DNA of 64,000 nt from Terrimicrobium sacchariphilum (GCF_001613545.1 NZ_BDCO01000003.1:62001-126000); one strand, 5' to 3'. Positions 26,201-34,404 are shown, counted from the first letter of the stretch. Made by a program: numbers and translations. The notes: a model not told the origin generated them from the letters alone.

Positions 26201-27034
26201 CTAAAGTGGTTCGATCGGAGATGATTTGGGAAGGAGAAGGATGCCTGTTTCCCCGGAGGGACTGGTGAGTTCGAGGGCAGTGTCGCTCAGAAGTGCCCAA
26301 AAAAATACGTGGCGGTCACGTGTTACGAGGACTCCTTCACAATACAAATCGTAGTCTTGAAAAGAATAAGGGCCTCCTGCCGGTTTCAAATTCAGATGAT
26401 CGATGAACCATTTTGGCGCTCGGTTCAGTGTTTCGGGGGCGATCTGAATGCCTTTCGCCTCCTCAATGTTGCGAATTTCATACAGCGATTGAGGTTCTAC
26501 GCTTTTTCCATCCCGGAGAAAGTGGCGTAGATTTTTTTCGGATAACGGGAATGCGGAACCGGTGGCTGGACGAAGATTTGAAGTAAAGGTGAAGAGGTCG
26601 CTCTCCTGCGGAGCCTTGGTAAGAGGCGGAGCTTCATTCGCATTCATGGGTGAAGGAACGCTTTTTGCCTCCGAATCCTTTAGGCGAATCAGGCAACTTC
26701 GATCACCTATGGAAATGCCAAGGAGATGACGGCTGCATAAAACCCAGTGGTACGGAGTTCCGTCCCTGGTGAAGAAATAACCCGTACACCAACTGTCATC
26801 GGACGCATTCTCGATGGCAGCTGGATCGGGTTCGATCACGCCATCCTTAAGAAAGCGCAAGAACTCCTCTCGGGGGAGGATTTTGGATGATCCGTACGGC
26901 GGATCGGAAGCGAAGGCAAAGAGGTCGTCGGGGGAGGGAATCTTATCGAGCGGCGGGCCGGACGCCCAACTATTGGGGCGGGCGGACGAGACGGAGAGAA
27001 GGAGGCAGGCAAAAAGCGAAAGGGGGATTCGCAT
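26201..27034 (-). CDS. Secreted two-repeat protein, function unknown
   Basis: 277 aa with a signal peptide (MRIPLSLFACLLLSVSSARP). The mature part is an internal duplication: repeat 1 (about residues 27 to 120) and repeat 2 (about 135 to 275) share PPL-x-K-x-P, DLF-F-S, a LP/PLSE-x-x-LRxFL(K/R)DG helix, and a later VTRD/FTRDG-x-x-(Y/F)HWVL-type strand ending GILLL or SCLIRL. The gene is visibly richer in A and T than its neighbours, which suggests recent acquisition. It is bracketed by inverted repeat copies F and G. I do not recognise the family. Confidence 0.72.
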   Translation of the reverse strand: MRIPLSLFACLLLSVSSARPNSWASGPPLDKIPSPDDLFAFASDPPYGSSKILPREEFLRFLKDGVIEPDPAAIENASDDSWCTGYFFTRDGTPYHWVLCSRHLLGISIGDRSCLIRLKDSEAKSVPSPMNANEAPPLTKAPQESDLFTFTSNLRPATGSAFPLSEKNLRHFLRDGKSVEPQSLYEIRNIEEAKGIQIAPETLNRAPKWFIDHLNLKPAGGPYSFQDYDLYCEGVLVTRDRHVFFWALLSDTALELTSPSGETGILLLPKSSPIEPL

Positions 27035-27142
27035 GGCGGGACCGTATCAAGATTCCAAGATTTTTTCCAAGCTAGAGGATTCAGGACGTCTCGCTGGGTG
27101 GCTGAAAGCCTCTGTCCGGGATGGCTACTCATGCAGCCCGAT

Positions 27143-27173
27143 CCTATGTTTCCTTCTGTTGAAAGCCTTCTGG
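27143..27173 (+). repeat. Copy G of the intergenic repeat (right of the 277 aa gene)
   Basis: Reads TTTCCTTCTGTTGAAAGCCT on the plus strand; the reverse complement shares the 19-nt block with copy F. It lies just beyond the 3' end of maf. Confidence 0.75.
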
Positions 27174-27180
27174 TCTTCCG

Positions 27181-27786
27181 TCAGTCCTGCGGTTTCGGCG
27201 TGAGGGTCTGGGGGAAATGTTCTGTCAGGGCGTCGAGGACGCGCTCGATGGGGAGGCCGATGACGTTGCTCATCAGGCCTTCGATGCAGGTGATGAGGCG
27301 ACCGTTGTCCTCCTGGGCGGCGTAGGCCCCGGCTTTATCCAGGGTATGGACGGTGGCGAGGTAGTCGTCGAGATCGACGTCCTCCAACGGGCGAAACTGC
27401 ACGCGGGTAGCTTCGAGAAAACGGCACACGCGATTGCTTTCCCGGTGCATGAGACATACGCCGGTGAAAACCTCGTGGACGCGACCGCAGAGCGTTGAGA
27501 GCATGGCTCGAGCCTCGTCGAGATCGGCGGGTTTGCCAAAGACGCGATCATCCAGGGCCACGACGGTATCAGCCCCGAGTACCACGGCATCGGGAATACG
27601 GATTGCCACCTCGCCCGCCTTGAGTTCGGCGTTGGCGAGGCAAAGTTCACGCGCAGTCCATTCGATGCCCGAGAGCTCCTCGACCTGGGCGCTCTCGATG
27701 GAAAAGGCAAGACCGGCCTCGTTGAGGAGGTCCTTGCGGCGGGGGGAACCGGAGGCGAGGATGAGCCTAATAGGCTTCCTCTCCAT
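27181..27786 (-). CDS. Maf-family nucleoside triphosphate pyrophosphatase
   Basis: 201 aa. Hydrolyses non-canonical or modified nucleoside triphosphates (house-cleaning); some members are linked to septum inhibition. Signatures: LILASGSPRRKDLL at the N-terminus and VVLGADTVVALDD with the catalytic acidic residues. ATG 27786 is the only start giving the family N-terminus; it overlaps the end of the upstream gene by 20 bp. The C-terminal KAGAYAAQEDNG, then GLMSNVIGLPIE, is also typical. Confidence 0.93.
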   Translation of the reverse strand: MERKPIRLILASGSPRRKDLLNEAGLAFSIESAQVEELSGIEWTARELCLANAELKAGEVAIRIPDAVVLGADTVVALDDRVFGKPADLDEARAMLSTLCGRVHEVFTGVCLMHRESNRVCRFLEATRVQFRPLEDVDLDDYLATVHTLDKAGAYAAQEDNGRLITCIEGLMSNVIGLPIERVLDALTEHFPQTLTPKPQD

Positions 27787-28060
27787 TGGAGAGCCCGGTG
27801 TCGCGGCGGATGCTCGCGAGGCGGCGTTGCATACTCCGGCTGGATTCCGGAGAGGCATTGCTGATGATCCCGGCCACGAAGGGCAGGATCGTCGCCGCAC
27901 CCGCTCCGATGAGCGCGAGAGCCGTGCGTTGACGGGCCGTGCGGCCCAGCTTGTCGGCCAGGAGCAGGCCGACGCCAAAGCCTACCGCCGCCTGGGAAAT
28001 GGCGACGATGCTGGTCACGGGGACATTTTCCCCGAATTTGTTAAGAGAGATGGAAGACAT
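27767..28060 (-). CDS. Small membrane protein, function unknown
   Basis: 97 aa with two predicted membrane helices (about 15-35, VAISQAAVGFGVGLLLADKL, and 46-66, ALALIGAGAATILPFVAGII), followed by a charged cytoplasmic-type tail. A short MSSISLNKFGENVP head precedes them. It overlaps maf by 20 bp, so co-expression is likely, and is divergent from ruvX with a 50 bp gap. No family recognised. Confidence 0.72.
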   Translation of the reverse strand: MSSISLNKFGENVPVTSIVAISQAAVGFGVGLLLADKLGRTARQRTALALIGAGAATILPFVAGIISNASPESSRSMQRRLASIRRDTGLSNGEEAY

Positions 28061-28110
28061 GGTACGTGCTTGCGCAACGTAGGATTGTGGTATCGGATTT
28101 TCAACTGGAA

Positions 28111-28536
28111 ATGGAAACGAAGAAATATCTCGGTGTGGACCCCGGTGACGCGCGCTGCGGCGTGGCGATCAGCGACGATCTCGCCATGCTGGCTCACCCG
28201 CTGGAAACCATCGATGTCCGCAAGGGCGACCCTGTGGTCCGCGTCGCTGAGATCGTCAATGAACGCTCCATCGCCGGCGTCGTCGTGGGAGTCCCGCGTA
28301 ATATGGACGGCAGTTTCGGCCCCGCCGCCGAGAAGTCCCGCGTCTTCATCGCCGCGCTGAAGGAGAAGGTCTCCTGCCGCGTCATCGCGTGGGATGAACG
28401 CCTCACCACCGTCTCTGCCCAGCGCGCGCTCCGCGAATCGGGCCGCAAGGCAAAGGACCAGAAAAAGATCATCGACCAGGCTGCCGCGCAAATCATCCTC
28501 CAGGGATGGCTGGATTCTCAGGCCGCATGCGGCTGA
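28111..28536 (+). CDS. ruvX: Putative pre-16S rRNA nuclease / Holliday junction resolvase-like YqgF
   Basis: 141 aa RNase H-fold protein. YqgF homologues mature the 5' end of 16S rRNA and were first described as Holliday-junction resolvases. Motifs: LGVDPGDARCGVAISDD (first catalytic Asp), VVGVPRNMDGS and WDERLTT, then the late acidic KKIIDQAAAQIILQ. ATG 28111 is preferred to 28066 because it matches the family start and has GGAA just upstream. The stop lies inside truA (10 bp overlap). Confidence 0.93.
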   Translation: METKKYLGVDPGDARCGVAISDDLAMLAHPLETIDVRKGDPVVRVAEIVNERSIAGVVVGVPRNMDGSFGPAAEKSRVFIAALKEKVSCRVIAWDERLTTVSAQRALRESGRKAKDQKKIIDQAAAQIILQGWLDSQAACG

Positions 28537-29303
28537 AGCTGATCATTTCGTACGACGGTGCGCCCTTCGCGGGCTGGCAAAGCCAGGCCGGAGGCGATGC
28601 CGTGCAGGACGTGATCGAGGCAGCGTTCCGCAAGATCGTCGGCGACCGCGTGGTCGTGCAGGGATCGGGACGCACCGATGCGGGCGTTCACGCGCTGGCG
28701 CAGGTCGCCCATGCCGAAGTGCCCGACGATTCGCTCCCGCTCGACGCATGGCTTCGCGCGCTCAATGCCAACCTGCCTCCCGGGGTTCGCATCATGCGTG
28801 TCACGCGCGCCGCGCGAGACTTTCACGCCCGCTTCTCCGCCACGGGCAAGGTCTATCGTTATCGCATTCGCAACGGTCAGGTGCTGCCTCCGCTGGAGCT
28901 CGGTCGCGTCTGGCATGTGGCTTCGCCGCTGGCCTTGGGCGACCTTCGCTCGGCTGCGGAAATCTTCGTGGGCGAGCACGACTTCGCCGCTTTTGCCGCC
29001 AATCGCGGCGGGCCGATTCACAGCACGGTACGCCGGATTACGTCGATCACGATCACGGAGGAGGCGGGCCTTTTTTCGCTACGCTTCGAGGGAGGAGGAT
29101 TTCTTTACAAGATGGTGCGCATGCTTACGGCTGCACTGGTACGTCACGCGCTGGGCAAGGCCTCGCTCGACGATCTTCGCGGCATCCTGCGCAATGGCTC
29201 GCCGAAGTGGAACCACGTCGCGCCCGCCGAGGGCCTGTACCTTGAGAAGGTGCTCTACTCCGGCACTAAGTCCCCGCAGGTTTTACCGTCGGAGCCGGTT
29301 TGA
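28527..29303 (+). CDS. truA: tRNA pseudouridine(38-40) synthase
   Basis: Converts uridines 38 to 40 of the tRNA anticodon arm to pseudouridine. The 258 aa protein has the N-terminal RLKLIISYDGAPFAGWQSQ, catalytic Asp in GSGRTDAGVHA near residue 58, and the KVYRYRI and FLYKMVRML motifs. It overlaps ruvX by 10 bp and runs 38 bp into the convergent gene at 29266. Confidence 0.95.
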   Translation: MRLKLIISYDGAPFAGWQSQAGGDAVQDVIEAAFRKIVGDRVVVQGSGRTDAGVHALAQVAHAEVPDDSLPLDAWLRALNANLPPGVRIMRVTRAARDFHARFSATGKVYRYRIRNGQVLPPLELGRVWHVASPLALGDLRSAAEIFVGEHDFAAFAANRGGPIHSTVRRITSITITEEAGLFSLRFEGGGFLYKMVRMLTAALVRHALGKASLDDLRGILRNGSPKWNHVAPAEGLYLEKVLYSGTKSPQVLPSEPV

Positions 29304-29787
29304 TTTTCAGAGCGTAATTGTCGTAGTCGATTTGCAGCGAGGCTAACTCCGCAATGTATTTCAGGGCCTCGGTGGCGGGGACATTTTGCAGCGAAAGCGT
29401 GATATGGTCGGTGAGGTCGGTCGGAACCAGCCACACCACGCTGACCTTCTGCTTTCCCTCGGTCAGCTTTTCGATGCGTTGCACTACGTAGTCCACGCAT
29501 TCCCGGGGCGTTGCGTCGGCAAGCTCGATCTTGGGGATGATCACTTTTTTAAGCGACTCCTGCAGCCCGCTGTTGCCGGATTTTGCCTTTAGGGCGATCA
29601 TGCGCGCATAGTTCTGTGCGGTGGTATCTTTCGGGTTCTGTGCCAGAGCGGCATCAAAGAGCATGCGGGCGTTCTCGTAATCGCCTTTTTTGAAGGCCGC
29701 TATGCCCTCGGTCACCATGGGATTCTGAGGGGTCTGGGCAAAGGAACACTGGAGGGCGAGGAGGACCGCAATGAGGCCTCGTTTCAT
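29266..29787 (-). CDS. Exported TPR/STN-like protein
   Basis: 173 aa from ATG 29787. Signal peptide (MKRGLIAVLLALQCSFAQ), then one or two TPR-like helical units (VTEGIAAFKKGDYENARMLF), then a region IPKIELADATPRECVDYVVQ through LSLQNVPATEALKYIAELAS. That second region resembles the secretin/TonB short N-terminal (STN) domain found in PilQ-like secretins. No secretin barrel follows. It may be an accessory protein for an envelope complex. The gene overlaps truA tail to tail by 38 bp. Confidence 0.72.
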   Translation of the reverse strand: MKRGLIAVLLALQCSFAQTPQNPMVTEGIAAFKKGDYENARMLFDAALAQNPKDTTAQNYARMIALKAKSGNSGLQESLKKVIIPKIELADATPRECVDYVVQRIEKLTEGKQKVSVVWLVPTDLTDHITLSLQNVPATEALKYIAELASLQIDYDNYALKIKPAPTVKPAGT

Positions 29788-29873
29788 AGGCGGGAGTGTA
29801 CTGCGGAAATTCCCAAAGATCAACGCACAGGCATCCTTGATTGACCGTGCTCATCTGCTACCGTGCGCGGGTA

Positions 29874-30968
29874 ATGCGGAGCATCGTAACTGTCTGCGGC
29901 TTGTTGTTTTTTGCCCTGGCCGCGCTGGCCCCCTCCGCCCGTGCCCAGATGACCGAGGAGCAGAAGCGCCAGCTCTTCCTCCAGGCGCGGGAGGATATCC
30001 GCCCCGTTCCCGCCGCGTCTTCGACGCCGCGTCCGAAGCCTCGCGCCACGAGTACGCCGCGTCCGACCCCGACTCCCAAACCGAAACCCACTCCGGCACC
30101 CGAGGAGGAAGAGCCGACTCCGACTCCGAAAAAGCATGTGAAGGAGGATGAGGAGCCTGCCAGACCATCGAGGAGCGAGCCGGAGAAGGATGAGAGCACT
30201 CCAACCCCCACGCCGAAAAAGATCTCCCGCGAGGAAGCAGAGCCTCCCTTGCAACCGCAGCAAACGGCACGTGAAGAGTCGACGCCTGCCCCGGCGAAGC
30301 CGTCGGACGAGGATATGAAGCCCGCTGCCGGCGGGCAGGTGCCGCAGGGCAAGACCCCTGGCGGAGTACCGCTCAATGCGCCCATCGTTATCGAAAAATC
30401 CGGCCTTGAGGCCGACCAGGGCGAGCAGCCACCTGCCAAGAATATCGGCGGCTGGTTCAAACGATGGAAATACCTGACTCCCTCCGTACGCCGGGCCATT
30501 GACCAGGCTCGCGTGAAGAAAGGGCGCTGGAAATACATCATCGTGCACAACAGCGGTACACGACAGGGCAATGCCCGCATCTTCGACCTTTATCACCGCC
30601 GCGTCCGCAAGATGCAAAATGGTCTCGCCTATCATTTTGTCATTGGTAATGGCTCATCCTCCGGCGATGGCGAGATCGAGATCGGCGATCGCTGGCGCAG
30701 GCAGATCAATGGCGGCCACGTCGCCAGCGATTATCTCAACGACATCTCGATCGGCATCTGTCTCGTGGGTGACTTGAATCGTGACCGGGCCACCAAGGCC
30801 CAGATGGCGGCGCTCGACGAACTCATCGTGTACCTGCGCGGCCGCGTGGGCAAGGTCAAGGGCAAGCCTGCCATCGTCCTCCCGCACAAGGGAATCAACC
30901 CCAAGCCGACCGACTGCCCTGGTGACAAGTTTGATTACAAATGGCTGAAACAGAAGTTCGGCTCGTGA
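29874..30968 (+). CDS. Exported peptidoglycan amidase-like protein with Pro/Thr linker
   Basis: 364 aa. Signal peptide (MRSIVTVCGLLFFALAALAP, cleavage near ARA-Q). A long PT/PK/E-rich linker (about residues 38 to 150, for example TPTPTPKKI) is followed by an amidase_2/PGRP-like domain from about 200. Zinc ligands by pattern are His225 (IVHNSG), His338 (LPHKGI) and Cys348 (DCPGD), as in T7 lysozyme and AmpD-type N-acetylmuramoyl-L-alanine amidases. These cut the stem peptide from muramic acid in the periplasm. The linker suggests reach across the periplasm. Substrate inferred from the family. Confidence 0.84.
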   Translation: MRSIVTVCGLLFFALAALAPSARAQMTEEQKRQLFLQAREDIRPVPAASSTPRPKPRATSTPRPTPTPKPKPTPAPEEEEPTPTPKKHVKEDEEPARPSRSEPEKDESTPTPTPKKISREEAEPPLQPQQTAREESTPAPAKPSDEDMKPAAGGQVPQGKTPGGVPLNAPIVIEKSGLEADQGEQPPAKNIGGWFKRWKYLTPSVRRAIDQARVKKGRWKYIIVHNSGTRQGNARIFDLYHRRVRKMQNGLAYHFVIGNGSSSGDGEIEIGDRWRRQINGGHVASDYLNDISIGICLVGDLNRDRATKAQMAALDELIVYLRGRVGKVKGKPAIVLPHKGINPKPTDCPGDKFDYKWLKQKFGS

Positions 30969-30981
30969 CGTACTAGAATAA

Positions 30982-31845
30982 ATGAAAATCGGGATTTCAG
31001 GGGCTTCGGGATTCGTCGGAAGCGAGCTTTGCAAGCAGATGGTCAATCGCCATGAGGTGGTGAAATTCTCCCGGCGAGAAAAAGGAGGCAATCGGCTCTG
31101 GTCGATCGCCAGCAAGCCGGACCTCTCGGGTCTCGACGCCTTTATCAATCTTGCAGGCGAGTCGATCATGGGGCTCTGGACGCCGGACAAACGACAGAGG
31201 ATTTCCGACAGTCGGGTAATGGGAACCCGCCGTTTGGTGGAAGCCCTTGGGGAAAAAGGGAATACCGTGAAAACCCTGGTGAACGCATCGGCCATCGGTT
31301 TTTACGGGGATACCGGAGAGCACAAGGTGGATGAAACCTCCCCGGCGGGGAGTGGTTTCCTCGCGGAAGTTTGCCAGCGCTGGGAAGCCGAGGCTCTCAA
31401 GGCGGAGGAGTATGGCGTCCGCGTTGTCCGGGTGCGGATCGGATTTGTCCTGGGAAAGGGCGGGGCGATGAAGCTCATCAAGCCGGTTTTTTCCCTCGGT
31501 CTCGGGGGTAATCTCGGCTCCGGTCGCCAATGGATGAGCGGCGTGCATGTCGAGGATGTCGCCGGGGCGTTTCTCTGGGCGACGGAAAATGATGGAGTCA
31601 CGGGACCGGTCAATGCCGTAATCCCTGAGCCGTTTCGCAATGGGGAGTTCACCCGGCAACTCGCTCACGCCCTGCACCGCCCCGCCTTTCTACCTGTCCC
31701 GGCATTTGCCATGCGACTGATCCTGGGGCGTCTTTCGAGCCTGCTTCTGGACAGCTCACGCGTCCTGCCCCGAGCGTTGAAGGAAGGAGGCTATCGCTAC
31801 AGGCATCCCAGCCTGACGAATGCCCTTATCTGCTGTCTCGAGTAG
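30982..31845 (+). CDS. NAD-dependent epimerase/dehydratase-like protein (TIGR01777/YfcH type)
   Basis: 287 aa extended-SDR protein. Rossmann loop GISGASGFVGSEL, then the family-specific NLAGESIMGLWTP-x-x-R-x-x-I-x-x-SR stretch and LVNASAIGFYGD. C-terminal LTNALICCLE matches the usual end. Function is unknown for the family; one role proposed is sugar-nucleotide or cofactor binding. It starts 13 bp after the amidase stop and may be co-transcribed. Confidence 0.88.
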   Translation: MKIGISGASGFVGSELCKQMVNRHEVVKFSRREKGGNRLWSIASKPDLSGLDAFINLAGESIMGLWTPDKRQRISDSRVMGTRRLVEALGEKGNTVKTLVNASAIGFYGDTGEHKVDETSPAGSGFLAEVCQRWEAEALKAEEYGVRVVRVRIGFVLGKGGAMKLIKPVFSLGLGGNLGSGRQWMSGVHVEDVAGAFLWATENDGVTGPVNAVIPEPFRNGEFTRQLAHALHRPAFLPVPAFAMRLILGRLSSLLLDSSRVLPRALKEGGYRYRHPSLTNALICCLE

Positions 31846-31850
31846 ATCGC

Positions 31851-32324
31851 CTAGGCGAGCTTGCGCTCCGCGGCGCGGAAGCCCGTGATCTTCCCCGCTT
31901 CATCATGGATCGGCTCGAGGGAAATCTCGACGTGGTAGGTCGAACCATCCTTGTGGTAGTTTACCAACCGCACGACGCAGGCTTCTCCCTGGCGAATCGC
32001 CTGGCGCAGGATGTCGACGACAGCGGGATCTGTCTCTGGTCCCTGCAACAGGCTCCCGGGTTTTTTTCCCCGGATCTCGGGAAAGGTATAGCCGCATAGA
32101 CCGGTGAAGGCGGGGTTGATCGCGACGATGCGGCCTGCGGAATCCGTTTCCACCCGAGCCGGCTCAGCATCAATGCGCTCCAGCACCCGGGAGCGCAGAG
32201 TGGAGGGGGGCGGAATGGGATTGGCCGGGTCCCTCAGATCGCTGGCCAGGCGTGCCAGGCCCTTGTTGGACGTACCGTGGCTCGCTCCATGGGCTTCATT
32301 GAGGAAAGATGAGACGGAGATCAT
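31851..32324 (-). CDS. Stand-alone PAS/LOV-like domain protein without the flavin cysteine
   Basis: 157 aa, a single PAS domain (about 45 to 155) preceded by a 40-residue low-complexity head. Its sequence is closest in style to LOV domains (GYTFPEI, GKKPGSLLQG, VNYHKDGSTYHVEI). However, the conserved GxNCRFLQ cysteine that forms the photoadduct is replaced (GKKPGSLLQ, proline or glycine at that place). So light sensing by the usual mechanism is unlikely. No output domain is fused. Convergent with the YfcH-like gene, 5 bp apart. Confidence 0.82.
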   Translation of the reverse strand: MISVSSFLNEAHGASHGTSNKGLARLASDLRDPANPIPPPSTLRSRVLERIDAEPARVETDSAGRIVAINPAFTGLCGYTFPEIRGKKPGSLLQGPETDPAVVDILRQAIRQGEACVVRLVNYHKDGSTYHVEISLEPIHDEAGKITGFRAAERKLA

Positions 32325-32393
32325 CGGAGACGTAACGTGTGGGAATGGCAGATGGATGCAGTCAAGTCAACCGGGTCGGCGATCGTCATGGCG

Positions 32394-32834
32394 TCAATCT
32401 CGGTGGTAGGGTAGCCCGGCTTTGATCGTGCAGGCGCGATAAATCTGTTCCAGCGCAACGACTAACGCCAGTTCATGCTGGAGAGTGCCGGTGGTGAGCG
32501 ACCAGATCAGATCGGCTTTTTCCCGCACGGCAGGAATTAATCCATCTGCTCCCCCTACGATAAGCGCGCAGGGCTTTTTCGGGTGCAGTTCGATTTTTTC
32601 CAGTTCCGTGGAAAAAGCCCGGCTGGTGAACATCTTGCCTCGTTCGTCCATAACAAGCCGGAAACATCCCTCGCTCTTTTCCAGCAGGGCTTTGCCTTCC
32701 TTATCCTGGGTCGAGGCTTTGACCGTCTCGACCTCGATCGTTCCGAAGTTCCGGAGCCGGGCGAGGTACTCATCAATGCCGTCGCGGGCATAGGAAAGAC
32801 GCGGCTTGCCCACGGCCACGATGCGCCAGCGCAT
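32394..32834 (-). CDS. rlmH: 23S rRNA (pseudouridine1915-N3)-methyltransferase
   Basis: 146 aa SPOUT methyltransferase that methylates pseudouridine 1915 of 23S rRNA in the assembled ribosome. The family C-terminal block is clear: ALIVGGADGL (usually IGGxxG), LTTGTLQHELALVVALEQIYRA and the terminal YHRD. It lies 5 bp from lipA, in an operon lipA-rlmH. Confidence 0.95.
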   Translation of the reverse strand: MRWRIVAVGKPRLSYARDGIDEYLARLRNFGTIEVETVKASTQDKEGKALLEKSEGCFRLVMDERGKMFTSRAFSTELEKIELHPKKPCALIVGGADGLIPAVREKADLIWSLTTGTLQHELALVVALEQIYRACTIKAGLPYHRD

Positions 32835-32839
32835 GGCGG

Positions 32840-33736
32840 CTATTTCTTCTTGGCCTGGACCGGGTTGAAGTCGGCGGCGTGGTAGGAACTGCGCACGAGC
32901 GGGCCGCTGGCGACGAACTCAAAGCCCTTGTTGCGGGCGATGTCGCCGTAGAGCTGAAAGGTCTCCGGGCTGACATACTCGACCACTGGCAGATGCTGAG
33001 GGGTCGGACGGAGGTACTGGCCGAGCGTAAGCACGGTGACATTGGCCTCGCGGAGGTCGTCCATGGCCTGGAAAATCTCAGATTCCGTTTCGCCGAGGCC
33101 GAGCATGAGGCCGCTCTTGGTAATGGCCTCCGGGTCCATTTCGCGGACGCGACGCAGGACGTCGAGCGAGAGGCGGTATTTGGCACGGGAGCGGACCATC
33201 GGGGTCAGGCGCTCCACGGTCTCGAGGTTATGGTTAAAGATATTCGGCTTCGCCTCGACCACGGTGCGGATAGGGTCGTCCTTGCCGTTAAAGTCCGGCG
33301 TGAGCACTTCGACGATGATGTCGGGGTCGACGCCGCGAATGGCCTCGATGGTGCGGGCAAAATGGAGCGCTCCTCCATCGGCCACGTCGTCGCGGGCGAC
33401 GGCGGTAATGACCACGTGCTTGAGCTTCAGGCGTCGGATCGCCTCGGCGACGCGCTGCGGTTCATCTTCCTCAAGAGGAAGGGGTTTGGCTGTGGCGACG
33501 GCGCAGAATCCGCAGGCGCGGGTGCAGCGTTCACCGGCGATCATGAAAGTGGCGGTGCCATGGCTCCAGCATTCCCAGCGATTCGGGCACTGGGCGCTCT
33601 CGCAGACCGTGTGCAGCTTCAGGTCGGAAACGAGTGTCTTCGTCGAGAAAAAGACCGGGTTCGAAGGCAATCGCACCTTGATCCAATCCGGCTTTTTGGC
33701 TTGGTGAAGCTCGGGATTAATCTTGGGTGCTGGCAT
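32840..33736 (-). CDS. lipA: Lipoyl synthase
   Basis: Radical SAM enzyme that inserts two sulfurs into octanoyl-protein to make lipoate. 298 aa from ATG 33736; an upstream TTG at 33745 is less likely. Both 4Fe-4S sites are present: auxiliary cluster CESAQCPNRWEC and the radical SAM C-x3-C-x2-C in CTRACGFC. The C-terminal serine ligand motif RSSYHA is also present. It follows recR by 34 bp. Confidence 0.96.
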   Translation of the reverse strand: MPAPKINPELHQAKKPDWIKVRLPSNPVFFSTKTLVSDLKLHTVCESAQCPNRWECWSHGTATFMIAGERCTRACGFCAVATAKPLPLEEDEPQRVAEAIRRLKLKHVVITAVARDDVADGGALHFARTIEAIRGVDPDIIVEVLTPDFNGKDDPIRTVVEAKPNIFNHNLETVERLTPMVRSRAKYRLSLDVLRRVREMDPEAITKSGLMLGLGETESEIFQAMDDLREANVTVLTLGQYLRPTPQHLPVVEYVSPETFQLYGDIARNKGFEFVASGPLVRSSYHAADFNPVQAKKK

Positions 33737-33770
33737 AGGGTGCAAAGAATCGGTGCAATCGGCGGGGGTG

Positions 33771-34379
33771 TCAAACTCTGAGGGAATTTCTTCCCGCGAG
33801 GGCTCGTTGCAGGGTAAGTGGATCGGCGTGTTCCAGACCGCCGCCGGCGGGCAATCCGTGGGCGATGCGGGTGAGTTTCACCTGAAGACCGGAAAGGATT
33901 TCGGCGACGTAATTCGTCGTGGCCTCACCCTCCACATCGGCGCTCAGTGCCAGGATGATTTCAGTCGGGATCTCCTCCGCGATACGCTTGAGGAGTTCGG
34001 CGATGCGCAGATCCTCCGGCCCCACGTTGTCGAGCGGGGCGAGACGTCCGCCCAGGACATGGTATCGACCTCGGAAAAATCCCGTACGCTCGATGGGCAG
34101 GATGTCGGTGGCATTTTCCACCACGCAAATTTCCGGCTGGCGCGTCTCGTCGCGGCAGATTTCGCAAAGTTCCTCCGTGGCGAAGAATCCGCATTGCGAG
34201 CAGGGCTTCAGGTGTTCGGCGGCTTCGCGCAGGCTCTCAGCCAGCTCGATCGGCTTGGCGTCCTTGGCGGCGGTGAGCCATAGGGCGATGCGCTCTGCGC
34301 TGCGTGGCCCGATGCCGGGCAGGAGCCGGAGCTGCCGGGCGAGCTGGCGGAAAGGTTCAGGGTAATCAACCGGCCGCAT
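33771..34379 (-). CDS. recR: Recombination mediator protein RecR
   Basis: Works with RecF/RecO to load RecA on gapped DNA. 202 aa: helix-hairpin-helix (LRLLPGIGPRSAERIA), C4 zinc finger (CSQCGFFATEELCEIC), Toprim domain (ICVVENATDILPIERTG, YHVLGG) and the C-terminal Walker-B-like region with a conserved arginine-glycine segment. Usually next to dnaX/ybaB; here it follows a cyclase-like gene by 25 bp. Confidence 0.95.
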   Translation of the reverse strand: MRPVDYPEPFRQLARQLRLLPGIGPRSAERIALWLTAAKDAKPIELAESLREAAEHLKPCSQCGFFATEELCEICRDETRQPEICVVENATDILPIERTGFFRGRYHVLGGRLAPLDNVGPEDLRIAELLKRIAEEIPTEIILALSADVEGEATTNYVAEILSGLQVKLTRIAHGLPAGGGLEHADPLTLQRALAGRNSLRV

Positions 34380-34404
34380 GTGAAACGGATACGGCGAGGC
34401 CGGA

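Noticed and set aside
23411-27175. The purine-rich repeats as a CRISPR array or as coding sequence (T-E-G-N-E-G peptides)
   Set aside because: Copies are dispersed and in both orientations with no regular spacers, and no sustained frame with a start and a domain runs through them.
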